Positions 7,361 through 18,961 are shown, counted from the first letter of the stretch. The stretch: 64,000 nucleotides of DNA from Pseudoduganella violacea (GCF_014191875.1 NZ_JACHXD010000007.1:1-64000), one strand, 5' to 3'. A program made the numbers and translations. The notes: a model not told the origin generated them from the sequence alone.

Positions 7361-7452
7361 ATGCACCTCGCTGAAGAGGCTTCATTATCTCACTCTGCAC
7401 CCCAGCTCAGTTCGCCAAAGCGCTAGATAAAAATCAAATACCAAGCCCATTT

Positions 7453-7498
7453 CGTCAATTTTTGTTGACGACCTCAATATCGTCAACTAAGATTGACG
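7453..7498. promoter_or_regulatory. Two identical-arm palindromes abutting the HTH start codon
   Basis: CGTCAA-N6-TTGACG occurs twice, at 7453-7470 and 7481-7498, with 28 bases centre to centre. The second ends one base before the ATG at 7500, so a bound repressor would block initiation and little room is left for a ribosome site. The arrangement fits autoregulation by the small HTH protein, or binding by an unlinked dimeric regulator. Confidence 0.65.
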
Positions 7499-7499
7499 A

Positions 7500-7709
7500 A
7501 TGAGCTCATTGAAAACCCTCCCCTCCCCTGACGATCCGGCCGAAGCGCTGGCGGCGGTGATCGCCCTGCGCCTGACGGCGGACAAGCTGGAACGCAGCGC
7601 CGTGAAGGTGGCTTTGCGGCAAGGCTGGTCCTGGTCGCAGATCGCCGAAGCGCTGGGCGTCTCCAAGCAGGCGGCGCACAAGCGCCTGGCCGGCCTGGCG
7701 CAGGATTGA
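7500..7709 (+). CDS. Small helix-turn-helix protein
   Basis: A 69-residue protein. Residues about 25-65 (LERSAVKVALRQGWSWSQIA, then EALGVSKQAAHKRLAGL) form a sigma-region-4-like helix-turn-helix. No ligand or dimerisation domain is present. There is no Shine-Dalgarno before the ATG, and the palindrome leaves only one base, so the message may be leaderless. The Clp-N gene starts 22 bases after its stop, an HTH/Clp-N pairing I recall from other bacteria. It probably regulates that gene and itself. Confidence 0.75.
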   Translation: MSSLKTLPSPDDPAEALAAVIALRLTADKLERSAVKVALRQGWSWSQIAEALGVSKQAAHKRLAGLAQD

Positions 7710-7731
7710 ATCCCTCTACTTAGGAGCAGCA

Positions 7732-8253
7732 ATGTTTGACAGGATTAAGCAGCGTTTGCGCGATATGGGCACCATCAAGCGTCTATGCGAAGACGCGGAA
7801 AAGCATGCCAATGCCGATGGCCAGGCCCAGGCCGGGGCCGAACATTTCATCCTCGCCGCCCTCGATCTGCCGGACGGCACGGCGCGCCAAGCCTTGCAGC
7901 GCCTGAACGTGGCGCCGGAGCAGTACCGCGCCGCCATCGCCCGCCAACATCAGGAAGCCATGCAGTTCGCCGGTGTGGCGACGCTGCCCGAACAGGTGCA
8001 GCAGGATGCGGCGCTGCCGCCGGCGGGCGGCCTGTATCAGGCCCAGGCTTCGGCCCAGGCCCTGATCCGGCAATTGAACGAGCGTAAGAAAGAGGAAGAC
8101 AGCGCCCTGCCGCTGCTGGGCGCCCATGTGCTGCTGGCGATGACATCGGCCCAATACGGCACGGCGGTGCGCGCCATGCGCCTGCTGGACATCGACCTGG
8201 CCGCGCTGGCCGAGGCGGCGCGCAGCGAGATCCGCGCCTTCCGCCCGGCCTGA
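7732..8253 (+). CDS. Clp N-terminal-domain protein (no ATPase)
   Basis: A 173-residue protein with two Clp_N-type repeats: GAEHFILAALDLPDGTARQA near residues 35-60 and LPLLGAHVLLAMTS near 125-145. These repeats form the substrate/adaptor-binding domain of ClpA/ClpB/ClpC. Here there is no AAA+ module, so the protein may act as an adaptor or a free peptide-binding domain; that is inference. AGGAGC lies 8 bases before the ATG. It is co-transcribed with the upstream HTH gene and converges on a PEP-CTERM gene. A decayed second copy lies at 13447-13592. Confidence 0.75.
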   Translation: MFDRIKQRLRDMGTIKRLCEDAEKHANADGQAQAGAEHFILAALDLPDGTARQALQRLNVAPEQYRAAIARQHQEAMQFAGVATLPEQVQQDAALPPAGGLYQAQASAQALIRQLNERKKEEDSALPLLGAHVLLAMTSAQYGTAVRAMRLLDIDLAALAEAARSEIRAFRPA

Positions 8254-8269
8254 TGCGCCGGAACCGCGC

Positions 8270-8827
8270 TTAAGCCTGCGCGTCAACGCTGCGGCGCTTG
8301 CCGCGGCGCGCCTGCGCGCCAATACCCAGCAAGCCGGCTCCCAGCATCAGATAGGCGGCAGGCTCGGGGACCGGCGTGATGCTGAGCGTTGTCTGCGGCG
8401 TGAAATAGCGGTAGACGAAATATGGCTCGTGGTCCATGGTCTCGATCTCGTATTGGCCGGAAACAATGAAGCTCGAGCCATAGGAGTTGCCGTCGAAGAA
8501 AGCGTCCCAATAGCTGCGGAAGGATAGCGTCCCATCCTCGCGATAGAAAAAATAGTCGATGGCGCAGTGGCTGCCCGGTTGCCGGCAGCCCAGGTAATCG
8601 GCTCCCTGGATCCGCAGCATCGATAATTCGTCCAGTTCCAGCACCCCATCGTGATTGCGGTCCTCACCGCGGAACGTGCCGCCCAGCCAAGGACCAGGCA
8701 CCCAGTCGCTAAAGTCCCCTCTTTGCTCGAGGTGGCCGGAATACATGAAGCGCAGGGCAATTTCATCGGCGAGCGCCGGTAGCGCGCTCGCGGCCAGCGT
8801 TGCGGCACATAGCATCTTTCGGAACAT
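8270..8827 (-). CDS. PEP-CTERM exported protein with EF-hand-like loop
   Basis: 185 residues. The signal peptide is MFRKMLCAATLAASALPALA, and the C-terminus has the sorting signal VPEPAAYLMLGAGLLGIGA followed by a basic tail (RRGKRR), the substrate type of exosortase/EpsH systems. Near residue 65 the segment DRNHDGVLELDE matches the canonical 12-residue EF-hand loop (D1, N3, D5, G6, L8, E12), suggesting calcium binding. AGGAGG lies just before ATG 8827, which decides the start over upstream in-frame codons. It is paralogous to the protein at 13579-14127. No exosortase gene lies in this window. Confidence 0.85.
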   Translation of the reverse strand: MFRKMLCAATLAASALPALADEIALRFMYSGHLEQRGDFSDWVPGPWLGGTFRGEDRNHDGVLELDELSMLRIQGADYLGCRQPGSHCAIDYFFYREDGTLSFRSYWDAFFDGNSYGSSFIVSGQYEIETMDHEPYFVYRYFTPQTTLSITPVPEPAAYLMLGAGLLGIGAQARRGKRRSVDAQA

Positions 8828-9003
8828 CCCCTTCCTCCTTGAATAGTTAAAAGGCATGACCGCTCCGGCGCCGAATCCCGCTACGCCGCCAGCCACGGGC
8901 GGGCTGCTATCCACATCAAATTATATAAAAATACATATTATTCGATTATCACCAAAAAACACTTATACGCCATGGTCTTACTGGCAAAAAAATAACTTTG
9001 GTT

Positions 9004-9053
9004 GGCAATGATTATCATTTACTATTCACTATTGGTAATGATTCTCATTTAAA
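9004..9053 (+). promoter_or_regulatory. Two Fur boxes upstream of the TonB receptor
   Basis: GCAATGATTATCATTTAC (9005-9022) and GGTAATGATTCTCATTTAA (9034-9052) both match the 19-bp Fur consensus GATAATGATTATCATTATC closely. They lie 25-72 bases before the ATG at 9077, so the operon should be repressed when iron is sufficient. Confidence 0.88.
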
Positions 9054-9076
9054 AATAAGCGCGATAAGGGGAGTGT

Positions 9077-11221
9077 ATGCAGTTCAAGGTTGTGGTACTT
9101 GCGGTATCCGGTGTCCTGCTGTGCTGGCAGGCGCAGGCTGAGGAAAGCGCGATCGAGACCGTCGTCATCAGCGGCGATAAATTGAAACGGACCGAGGCCG
9201 ACAGCAGCGCCAGCATCGGCATCCGCAACCGGCGCCAGATCGCCGAGGCGGGCCAGAACAATATCGAGGAAGTGGTGCGCCAGATGGCCAATGTGGGCAC
9301 CGGCGCCGAGCTGGCCATCCGCGGCATTCCGCTGGCCGGACCGACCGGCGGCGGCAACGGCCGCACCATCAGCGTCACCAGCGACGGCGTGCAACAAAGC
9401 GGCTTCGCCCAGGATATTTCCAATCTCCCGGTGTGGGACGCCGAGCGCGTGGAAGTGCTGCGCGGTCCGCAGTCGACCAACCAGGGGCGCAACTCCCTGG
9501 CCGGCGCCCTGGTGGTGAAAACCCGCGATCCGCAGGACCAGCGCGATTTCAATGCCCGTATCGGCGCCGGCAACAAGAGCTCCTACCGCGCGGCCGTGGC
9601 AGGCGGTGGCGCGCTGGTCGAGCAGGTGGCGGCGGCGCGCATCAGCATCGAGCAATACCGCGACGGCGGCGACAATTTCAACGCCACCCGCAACGAGAAG
9701 CACTGGGACAAGGAAACCGGCCACACGGCGCGCGGCAAGCTGCGCCTGACGCCATGGGGCGAGCGCTATCAAGCCATGCTCACGCTGTCCGAATCCAAAT
9801 ACCGCAAGGGCGACGCCCAGGTGGAAGCGGTGACGCACCAGGCCCGGGAGCGCATCGCGCTGGCCAACGAGGCCAGCGCCATCGACAACCGCAGCCGCAA
9901 CGCGGCGCTGGAGCAGACCTTCGCGCTGGGCGGCGCCGACATCACCCTGCTGACCGGCTATGCCCACAACCGCTACACACGCGCCAGCGATTACGATTAC
10001 ACGGAGCTGAACCAGGGCACCCAGACCGGCATGCGCAAGAACCGCGAACTGACCCAGGAAGCGCGCGCCAATTTCAGCGCCACCCTGGCGGGCAATGTGC
10101 TGAAAGGCGTGGCCGGCGTCTACTACGGCCACGACACGGCCAGCACCGACGACGGCTTCCGCGTGCCTGTTTCCTTCGTGCTCAATTCGGCGGGCCAATG
10201 TCCCAGCCCGGCCGCCTGCGCCAGCTTCGACAGCGACTTTATCCACCGCCGCAACCTGGAAAGCAATCGCACGCGCAACCGCGCCCTGTTCGGCGAGGCC
10301 GATTACAGCGTGGGCGCGCTGACCTATACGGCCGGCCTGCGCTACGACGCCGAGAAGCAGACCCGCGTGGTCGGCACCGTCACCACCGGCACCTCGCCCA
10401 TGGCGCAGATGGTGATGGGACAGTTGATCGGCGCCGGCATCTTCAACGCCGACGGCGTGCGCGACGTCTCGTCCGACAACAAGGTGTGGCTGCCCAAGCT
10501 GGGCCTGCGCTATGCGCTGAACGGCGACTGGACCGCCGGCGCCACCGCGCAGCGCGGCTACCGCAGCGGCGGCGTGGGCTACAGCTATCAGCGCGGCCCG
10601 AACGCCTATGCGCCCGAATTCACCAAGAACTACGACCTGTCGCTGAAAGGCACGCTGCCGGGCAATTTCTTCCTGGCCGCGAACCTGTACCAGATCGACT
10701 GGAGCAAGCAGCAGGTGAATATCTCGCGCAACACCACCATCGACAACTTCGTGGTCAACGCGGGCAGCTCGCGCCTGCGCGGCCTGGAGCTCGAAGTACG
10801 CGGCATGCTGACGCGCGAGGTGGAAGTGTTCGGCGCGCTGGGTCTGTCGCGCAGCCGCTTCATCGAATTCCAATCGCCGCTGGGCGATTACAGCGGCCAT
10901 GAATTCGGCCGCTCGCCGCGCCAGACGCAATCGGCGGGCTTCAGCTGGAAGCCGGGCCGCGCCCTGCTCAATCTGCACCTGACGCATGAAGGCGGCTCTT
11001 ATTCCGGCGCCGAGAACGAGGAACGCAATGGCGGCCGCACCCTGTTGGGCGGCAAGACCGCCTACACCCTGGCCAATGGCCTCAGCCTGTTCGCCTACGG
11101 CAGCAATCTGCTGAACCACACCTATATCACTTCCGGCGCCATCAGCACCGTGCCGGGCCGGCATAACGTGGTGCAGGGCAAGGGCCGCCGCATCGGCTTC
11201 GGCATCGAAGGCCGCATCTGA
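9077..11221 (+). CDS. TonB-dependent outer-membrane receptor (siderophore/iron)
   Basis: 714 residues. The signal peptide is MQFKVVVLAVSGVLLCWQAQA, with a TonB-box-like ETVVISG immediately after. The plug domain (about 40-160) includes AIRGIP and the ERVEVLRGPQST motif. The rest is a 22-strand beta-barrel ending in GRRIGFGIEGRI with the usual aromatic/hydrophobic close. Transport across the outer membrane would be driven by TonB-ExbBD, encoded elsewhere. AAGGGGAG precedes the start. Two Fur boxes upstream and a PepSY reductase-like gene downstream point to ferric siderophore uptake; the ligand is unknown. First gene of a four-gene operon. Confidence 0.9.
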   Translation: MQFKVVVLAVSGVLLCWQAQAEESAIETVVISGDKLKRTEADSSASIGIRNRRQIAEAGQNNIEEVVRQMANVGTGAELAIRGIPLAGPTGGGNGRTISVTSDGVQQSGFAQDISNLPVWDAERVEVLRGPQSTNQGRNSLAGALVVKTRDPQDQRDFNARIGAGNKSSYRAAVAGGGALVEQVAAARISIEQYRDGGDNFNATRNEKHWDKETGHTARGKLRLTPWGERYQAMLTLSESKYRKGDAQVEAVTHQARERIALANEASAIDNRSRNAALEQTFALGGADITLLTGYAHNRYTRASDYDYTELNQGTQTGMRKNRELTQEARANFSATLAGNVLKGVAGVYYGHDTASTDDGFRVPVSFVLNSAGQCPSPAACASFDSDFIHRRNLESNRTRNRALFGEADYSVGALTYTAGLRYDAEKQTRVVGTVTTGTSPMAQMVMGQLIGAGIFNADGVRDVSSDNKVWLPKLGLRYALNGDWTAGATAQRGYRSGGVGYSYQRGPNAYAPEFTKNYDLSLKGTLPGNFFLAANLYQIDWSKQQVNISRNTTIDNFVVNAGSSRLRGLELEVRGMLTREVEVFGALGLSRSRFIEFQSPLGDYSGHEFGRSPRQTQSAGFSWKPGRALLNLHLTHEGGSYSGAENEERNGGRTLLGGKTAYTLANGLSLFAYGSNLLNHTYITSGAISTVPGRHNVVQGKGRRIGFGIEGRI

Positions 11222-11231
11222 AAGGACGACA

Positions 11232-11498
11232 ATGAACTGGCTTAGCATATTCACCGCCACGCTGGCTGCCTGCGCCCTGTATCTGGCCTCACCGCACCAG
11301 ACCTTGCTGCCGGGCGCGCGCGCCCAGGCGCGCCTGCTGCGCTGCGGCGCCCTGCCCTTGCTGGCGCTCGCCGTGCTGGCGGGCGACGCCGCCTACGGCT
11401 TCTGGTGCGGCGTCTTCGTCGCCCTGTCCGGCTTCATGCTGGCCCTGGTGGCCCTGCCCTATTTCGATGCTTACCGGAGGACGCGCCATGTGGGGTAA
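11232..11498 (+). CDS. Small membrane protein, DUF3325-like
   Basis: 88 residues with three predicted membrane helices and an arginine-rich turn (ARAQARLLRC), ending in YRRTRHVG. It resembles the DUF3325 proteins usually found between TonB receptors and PepSY proteins; assignment is by size, topology and context. AAAGGA precedes the ATG. Its 3' end overlaps the next gene by 11 bases. The role in iron handling is unproven. Confidence 0.65.
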   Translation: MNWLSIFTATLAACALYLASPHQTLLPGARAQARLLRCGALPLLALAVLAGDAAYGFWCGVFVALSGFMLALVALPYFDAYRRTRHVG

Positions 11499-11757
11499 AT
11501 CGACGGCCGCCTTCTTCCTCGGCCTGCCGCTGGCGGTGGCCCTGGTCGGCATCGCGGCCCTGCTCAGCGGCGACCAGCGCTACTACACCCTGCCGGCGCT
11601 GCTGCTGTTCTTCCTGGTCTGGGTCGGCGTGATGACGCTGGCCTTCGCCTTCCGCAGCGGCGCGCGCGCCTGGCTGTGGCTGGGCGGCGCCACCGTGGCC
11701 GGCTACGGCCTGCTGTATGCCTTGAAGGCCAGTGGCCTGGTGCGGGTGGCGGCATGA
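11488..11757 (+). CDS. Small membrane protein, DUF3649-like
   Basis: 89 residues with three hydrophobic helices; the segment LAFAFRSGARAWLWLGG matches the short DUF3649 signature. The ATG at 11488 is chosen because GGAGG lies 7 bases upstream; an earlier in-frame start at 11467 has none. It overlaps the preceding gene by 11 bases and the next by ATGA, so the operon is translationally coupled. It probably assists the PepSY protein at the inner membrane. Confidence 0.65.
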   Translation: MWGKSTAAFFLGLPLAVALVGIAALLSGDQRYYTLPALLLFFLVWVGVMTLAFAFRSGARAWLWLGGATVAGYGLLYALKASGLVRVAA

Positions 11758-13349
11758 AGGCGGCGACTCTGCGCAGCTATATCGCGCTGCATACCTGGGT
11801 CGGCCTGGTGGCGGGCTTCGGCCTGTTCATCGCCTTCTTCGCCGGCGCCATCACCATCTTCCACGAGGAGCTGGGCGAATGGGAGGTGCGCGGCGCGCGC
11901 GTGGCGCCCATGCAATCGAGCGCCAATGCCCAGCAGCTGGTGGACGCCGTGCTGCGCGCCCAGCCCAAGGCGGCCGAGCATTTCGGCCTGATCCTGCCGA
12001 GCGAGCACGAACCGGTACTGCGCCTGCAATGGGACGAGCACCATAAGGACGGCAGCGAAACCGAGCATGCCTGGCGCCTGGACGCGCATGGCGCACTGGC
12101 CGACGCCAAGCCGGAATCGGAGCTGTCGCACTTCCTCTACCGCCTGCACTACACGGCCGGCCTGCCCGCTTCCTCCGGCATTTATGTGCTCGGCATCGTC
12201 TGCGTGCTGTACGGCCTGGCGCTGGCCAGCGGCGTGGTGATTTACGCGCCCGGCTTCCTCAAGGACTTGTTCGCCCTGCGCATCGGCAAGAACCTGAAGC
12301 GCATGTGGCAGGACGCGCACAATGCGGTGGGCATCCTGTCCCTGCCCTTCCACCTGATGTATGCCTGGAGCAGCGCCATCCTGTGCCTGGGCATCCTGCT
12401 GATGGCGCCCTTCCAGTACCTGGTCTTCGACGGCAAGCTGCTGGACCTGATCCAGTCCGACATCTACGCCAGCGCGCCGGTCAAGCCGGCCGGCGTGGCC
12501 GCACCGCTGCTGCCGGCATCGCAGCTGATGCAGATCGTGCAGCGCGAGGCGCCGCGGATGCGGATCGGCCAGATGTACTACAAGCATGCGGGCGACGCCA
12601 ACGGCCAGGTCGAAGTATATGGCCAGACGCACGAGGGCACGCTCAACGCGATGAGCGTGGTGGTACTGAACGCCAGCAGCGGCGAGGTGCTGCGCGTGCT
12701 GCAGCCGGCCCAGTTCAGCGCCGGCACCACCTTCCTGCGCGGCCTGCAGACCCTGCACTTCGGCAGCTTCGGCGGCTACGCGGTGAAGTGGGTCTACTTC
12801 ATCCTCGGCCTGGCGGGCGCCTTCCTCTTCTATAGCGGCAATCTGCTGTGGATCGAGGCGCGCCGCAAACGCAGCGGGGCGCAGACGCGCGGCAGCCGCT
12901 GGATGGCCAAGTTCACGGTCGGCTTCTGCCTGGGCAGCGTGGCCGGGGTGGGCGCGGCCTTCCTCGTCAACAAGCTGCTGGTGCTGCCGGCCGGCGCCTT
13001 GCCGGCGTGGGAGGAAGGCGCTTACTTCGCCGTCTTCTTCGGTGCCATCGTCTGGGCCGGCCTGCGGCCGCCGGCGCGCGCCGCGCATGAGCTGCTGCTG
13101 CTGTGCGCCGCGCTGGCCCTGGCCCTGCCTTTCGCGCAATGGTGGCAAAACGGCAGCGATCCCTTCTCGGCCCTGTGGCAGGGACGCGGCATCGTCAGCG
13201 GCGTCAATCTGGTGGCGCTGCTCTTTGCCTGGGCCTTCTGGCGCATGGCGCGCGCCACGCTGCGGCGCGGCCGCAGCGGCGACCCGGCCAGCGTCTGGTC
13301 GCTGCAGGCGCCATCACACACTTCGGAGACAGAGGCGAAAGCCGCTTGA
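11754..13349 (+). CDS. PepSY-associated membrane protein (siderophore-iron reductase-like)
   Basis: 531 residues. An N-terminal helix (RSYIALHTWVGLVAGFGLFI, then AFFAGAI) leads into a periplasmic segment with FHEELGEWE. Further membrane helices lie near 145-170, 200-230 and 350-375, with three or more in the last 150 residues. The fold and the conserved histidines (LHTW, HNAVGI, LHFGSFGG) match the PepSY_TM family, which includes FoxB/PiuB-type proteins thought to reduce iron released from siderophores. The ATG overlaps the previous stop as ATGA; an earlier in-frame start at 11676 is less likely. Last gene of the Fur-controlled operon. Confidence 0.8.
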   Translation: MKAATLRSYIALHTWVGLVAGFGLFIAFFAGAITIFHEELGEWEVRGARVAPMQSSANAQQLVDAVLRAQPKAAEHFGLILPSEHEPVLRLQWDEHHKDGSETEHAWRLDAHGALADAKPESELSHFLYRLHYTAGLPASSGIYVLGIVCVLYGLALASGVVIYAPGFLKDLFALRIGKNLKRMWQDAHNAVGILSLPFHLMYAWSSAILCLGILLMAPFQYLVFDGKLLDLIQSDIYASAPVKPAGVAAPLLPASQLMQIVQREAPRMRIGQMYYKHAGDANGQVEVYGQTHEGTLNAMSVVVLNASSGEVLRVLQPAQFSAGTTFLRGLQTLHFGSFGGYAVKWVYFILGLAGAFLFYSGNLLWIEARRKRSGAQTRGSRWMAKFTVGFCLGSVAGVGAAFLVNKLLVLPAGALPAWEEGAYFAVFFGAIVWAGLRPPARAAHELLLLCAALALALPFAQWWQNGSDPFSALWQGRGIVSGVNLVALLFAWAFWRMARATLRRGRSGDPASVWSLQAPSHTSETEAKAA

Positions 13350-13411
13350 GCGTGCGGGGTATTCGGCGCCGGTATTTCTCAATACTATTTTTTAGTTCTT
13401 TTTGAATGAAA

Positions 13412-13437
13412 CAGTGTTTCCGGGTTGAACTATGTAA
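13412..13437 (+). repeat. Imperfect direct repeat flanking the second PEP-CTERM copy (left)
   Basis: The stretch beginning CAGTGTTTCC and ending CTATGTAA is about 20/26 identical to 14371-14397 (beginning CAGAGTTTCC, ending TTATGTTAA). The two copies enclose the decayed Clp-N gene and the second PEP-CTERM gene. Confidence 0.4.
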
Positions 13438-13446
13438 ACATCGCTC

Positions 13447-13592
13447 CAGGCGCTGATCCAGCAATGGAACACGCGGAAGAAAAAGAAGATGGCGCCCGGC
13501 CCCGACTGGGCGCCCACATCCTGTTGTCCGAGGCGGCGCGCGGTGAAATCGCGCCGTCCCGACCGGTCTGCAATCAGTTTAAGCCTGGGTAG
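13447..13592 (+). pseudogene. Decayed second copy of the Clp-N gene
   Basis: Translation gives QALIQQWNTRKKKK, matching QALIRQLNERKKEE of the intact gene at 7732-8253. After a frameshift it gives LGAHILLSEAARGEIAPSRP, matching LGAHVLL joined to AEAARSEIRAFRP. About 25 residues in the middle and the whole first two-thirds are missing. Its 3' end runs into the stop of the second PEP-CTERM gene exactly as the intact gene does, so it is part of a segmental duplication. Confidence 0.75.
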
Positions 13593-14127
13593 CGGCGCTG
13601 CGGCGCTTGTTGCGGCGCGCCAGCGCGCCGATGCCCACCAAGCCGGCGCCCAGCATCAGATAGCTCGATGGCTCCGGCACGGCCGTAATGCTGAAGGTCG
13701 TTCCGAGGGTAAAGCCATAGTAATGCACATAGGGTTCATGATCGAAATAGCGGGTATACCCTTCCTTGGAACCCACGTGGACGCTTTCGTGGTAAGAGCG
13801 CGCAGAGTACCCGGAATAAAAATCCAGGTTGTTGCCGCCGCTAAAGCTGAAACGGCTGATCCAGCAATCATACCCACCACATCGCGGGTTCGCAAAATTC
13901 ACGCCTTCGAGTTCCAGATGCGTCAGCTCGTCCTGCTCGAGGATATTATTGCCGTTCAAATCCTCGCCACTGAACATGCCTTTCAGGGTCACATCCGGAT
14001 ACCAGACGCTCATGCCGCCGAAGTATTCCTGCATTCCCGTATAGGTGAACCAGCGCGTCGTGGTTTCGGCGAAAGCGGAAACGGAGCACAGCGCCAACGC
14101 CGCGCCGCAAATGGCTTTTTTAAACAT
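13579..14127 (-). CDS. PEP-CTERM exported protein, paralogue of 8270-8827
   Basis: 182 residues. The signal peptide is MFKKAICGAALALCSVSAFA and the sorting signal VPEPSSYLMLGAGLVGIGA ends in RRNKRR. The EF-hand-like segment is DLNGNNILEQDE (D1, N3, N5, L8, E12; glycine at position 6 replaced by N). It aligns with the first copy through the W-x-P, GEDLNGN-type, DELTHLELEG and C-terminal blocks. Four cysteines in the mid region (RCGGYDCW and others) could form disulfides. GAGAGG precedes the ATG. Transcription runs toward the decayed Clp-N copy. Confidence 0.85.
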   Translation of the reverse strand: MFKKAICGAALALCSVSAFAETTTRWFTYTGMQEYFGGMSVWYPDVTLKGMFSGEDLNGNNILEQDELTHLELEGVNFANPRCGGYDCWISRFSFSGGNNLDFYSGYSARSYHESVHVGSKEGYTRYFDHEPYVHYYGFTLGTTFSITAVPEPSSYLMLGAGLVGIGALARRNKRRSAATQA

Positions 14128-14434
14128 GTAAACCTCTCAGTGAGTTAGACGATGGTGTCCAGGAAAAGACGGCAGAGCTTTGGTCCCGCACAGAATAATA
14201 TCAAAACAATATTTCAAAAATATCACCAAATCTCTCTTGACGAGGTAAGCCGCTCAGCTCTCCACCTCCGTGTGCACTGTGGAGGTGGAGAGACAACCCA
14301 TCTGAAACGGATGGGATTTGGTGCCAAGTTGTTTCTAAGTACCACTTTTTAATGCATTCTGGAAATGGCACAGAGTTTCCAAGCTGAATTATGTTAAGGT
14401 GGTATAGTTCCGTCCGCCTTCTGCTCCGTCCGCC
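14128..14434. other. 307-base divergent spacer with a branched inverted-repeat element
   Basis: It lies between the divergent PEP-CTERM and MHYT-kinase genes. CACCAAAT (14224-14231) pairs with ATTTGGTG (14316-14323), enclosing a perfect 12-bp hairpin (14258-14269 with 14281-14292, 11-base loop containing palindrome GTGCAC) and a 6-bp hairpin (CCCATC 14297-14302 with GATGGG 14310-14315). ATTTGGTG is followed by CCA. It could be a structured leader of either gene or a small mobile palindromic element. TATAGT at 14403-14408 is a possible -10 for the kinase gene. The right copy of the direct repeat is at 14371-14397. Confidence 0.5.
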
Positions 14435-17790
<3,356 letters not shown>

Positions 17791-17794
<4 letters not shown>

Positions 17795-18822
17795 CCCAGC
17801 CATCCAAGCAACCCCTGATTCTGGCCGTGGACGACGAGGCCGGCAATCTGCAGCTGCTGCGCCAGATCCTGCAAGACCATTACCGCCTGGTGTTCGCCAA
17901 GGACGGCCAGCGCGCGCTGGAACTGGCGCGTCAGGAGCAGCCCAACCTGATCCTGCTCGACGTGATGCTGCCCGGGATGACCGGCTATGAAATCTGCCGT
18001 GCCCTGAAGGCCGATGGCGCCACCGCCGCCATTCCCGTCATCTTCGTCACCGCCTTGAGCGATCCGGCCGACGAGGTGATCGGCTTCGAAGCCGGCGCCG
18101 TCGACTACATCACCAAGCCCCTCAGCCCGCCCATCGTGCGCGCCCGCGTGCGCACCCACCTGTCGCTGGTGCGCATCGACGAGCTGCGCGAAACGCGCCT
18201 GCAGATCGTGCAGCGCCTCGGCCTGGCGGCCGAATACAAGGACAATGAAACCGGCCTGCACGTGATCCGCATGAGCCATTACGCCCGCCTGCTGGGCGTG
18301 GCGGCCGGCCTCAACGAAGCCGAAGCCGACGACCTGCTGCACGCCGCGCCGATGCACGACGTGGGCAAGATCGGCATCCCCGACCGCATCCTGCAAAAGC
18401 CGGGCAAGCTCGATGCCGACGAGTGGAAGATCATGCAGTCGCATGCCGCCATCGGCGCTGAAATCATCGGCGAACATACCCACGGCATGCTGCGCCTGGC
18501 GCGCAATATCGCCCTCAGCCACCACGAAAAATGGGATGGCAGCGGCTATCCGAAAGGCTTGAAAGGGGAAGAGATTCCGCTGGAAGGCCGCATCGTCGCC
18601 ATCGCCGACGTGTTCGACGCCCTGACCTCGGCCCGCCCATACAAGCGCGCCTGGCCGCTGGAGGAAGCGCTCAATTATCTGCGCGAACAGCGCGGCCAGC
18701 ACTTCGATGCGGCCCTGGTCGATCTTTTCCTGGCGCAGATCGAGCAGGTCGACGCCATCCGCCTGCGCTGGGCGGAACAGGAAAGCGAGAAGGAAGAAGC
18801 GGCGGAAGCGCCGCCGCAATAA
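17791..18822 (+). CDS. Response regulator with HD-GYP c-di-GMP phosphodiesterase domain
   Basis: 343 residues. The receiver domain (1-125) has D15-D16, phospho-acceptor D57 (LLDVMLPG) and K109. HD-GYP (about 140-320) has metal-binding H189-D190 (MHDVGK), H244-H245 (SHHEKWDGSGYP) and GYP at 252-254. It should hydrolyse c-di-GMP when phosphorylated. ATGA overlap with the MHYT hybrid kinase makes a two-gene signalling unit. The acidic tail (EESEKEEAAEA-like) is variable. Downstream is a 139-base spacer with no recognisable feature before a convergent operon. Confidence 0.93.
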
Positions 18823-18961
18823 GGAAAACCGCTGAAGAGGTGAACTCCCGCGCTGGCCTGGCCTGTGCGTTGCATGTTCGGCCGGAACCTGCGGACCATG
18901 GTCAGCGCAAGGAGTCCGGCGCCTATCTTAAGCGGCAAGCATGACAGCGCCTTGACACAGA

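Noticed and set aside
9029..11260. A long minus-strand open frame opposite the TonB receptor
   Set aside because: High-GC shadow of the receptor gene; composition is Ala/Arg/His-rich, with no recognisable domain and no ribosome site. The same applies to long frames opposite the permease, the MHYT kinase, maeB, the GGDEF-EAL gene and pyk/fba.
14224..14323. A tRNA gene
   Set aside because: The outer stem and CCA look tRNA-like, but the T-loop consensus, D-loop and an anticodon arm of 5 bp with 7-base loop are missing.
14370..14390. Sigma-54 promoter TGGCAC-N5-TTCC before the MHYT kinase
   Set aside because: The -12 half reads TTTCC, lacking the needed GC; no enhancer-like site seen.
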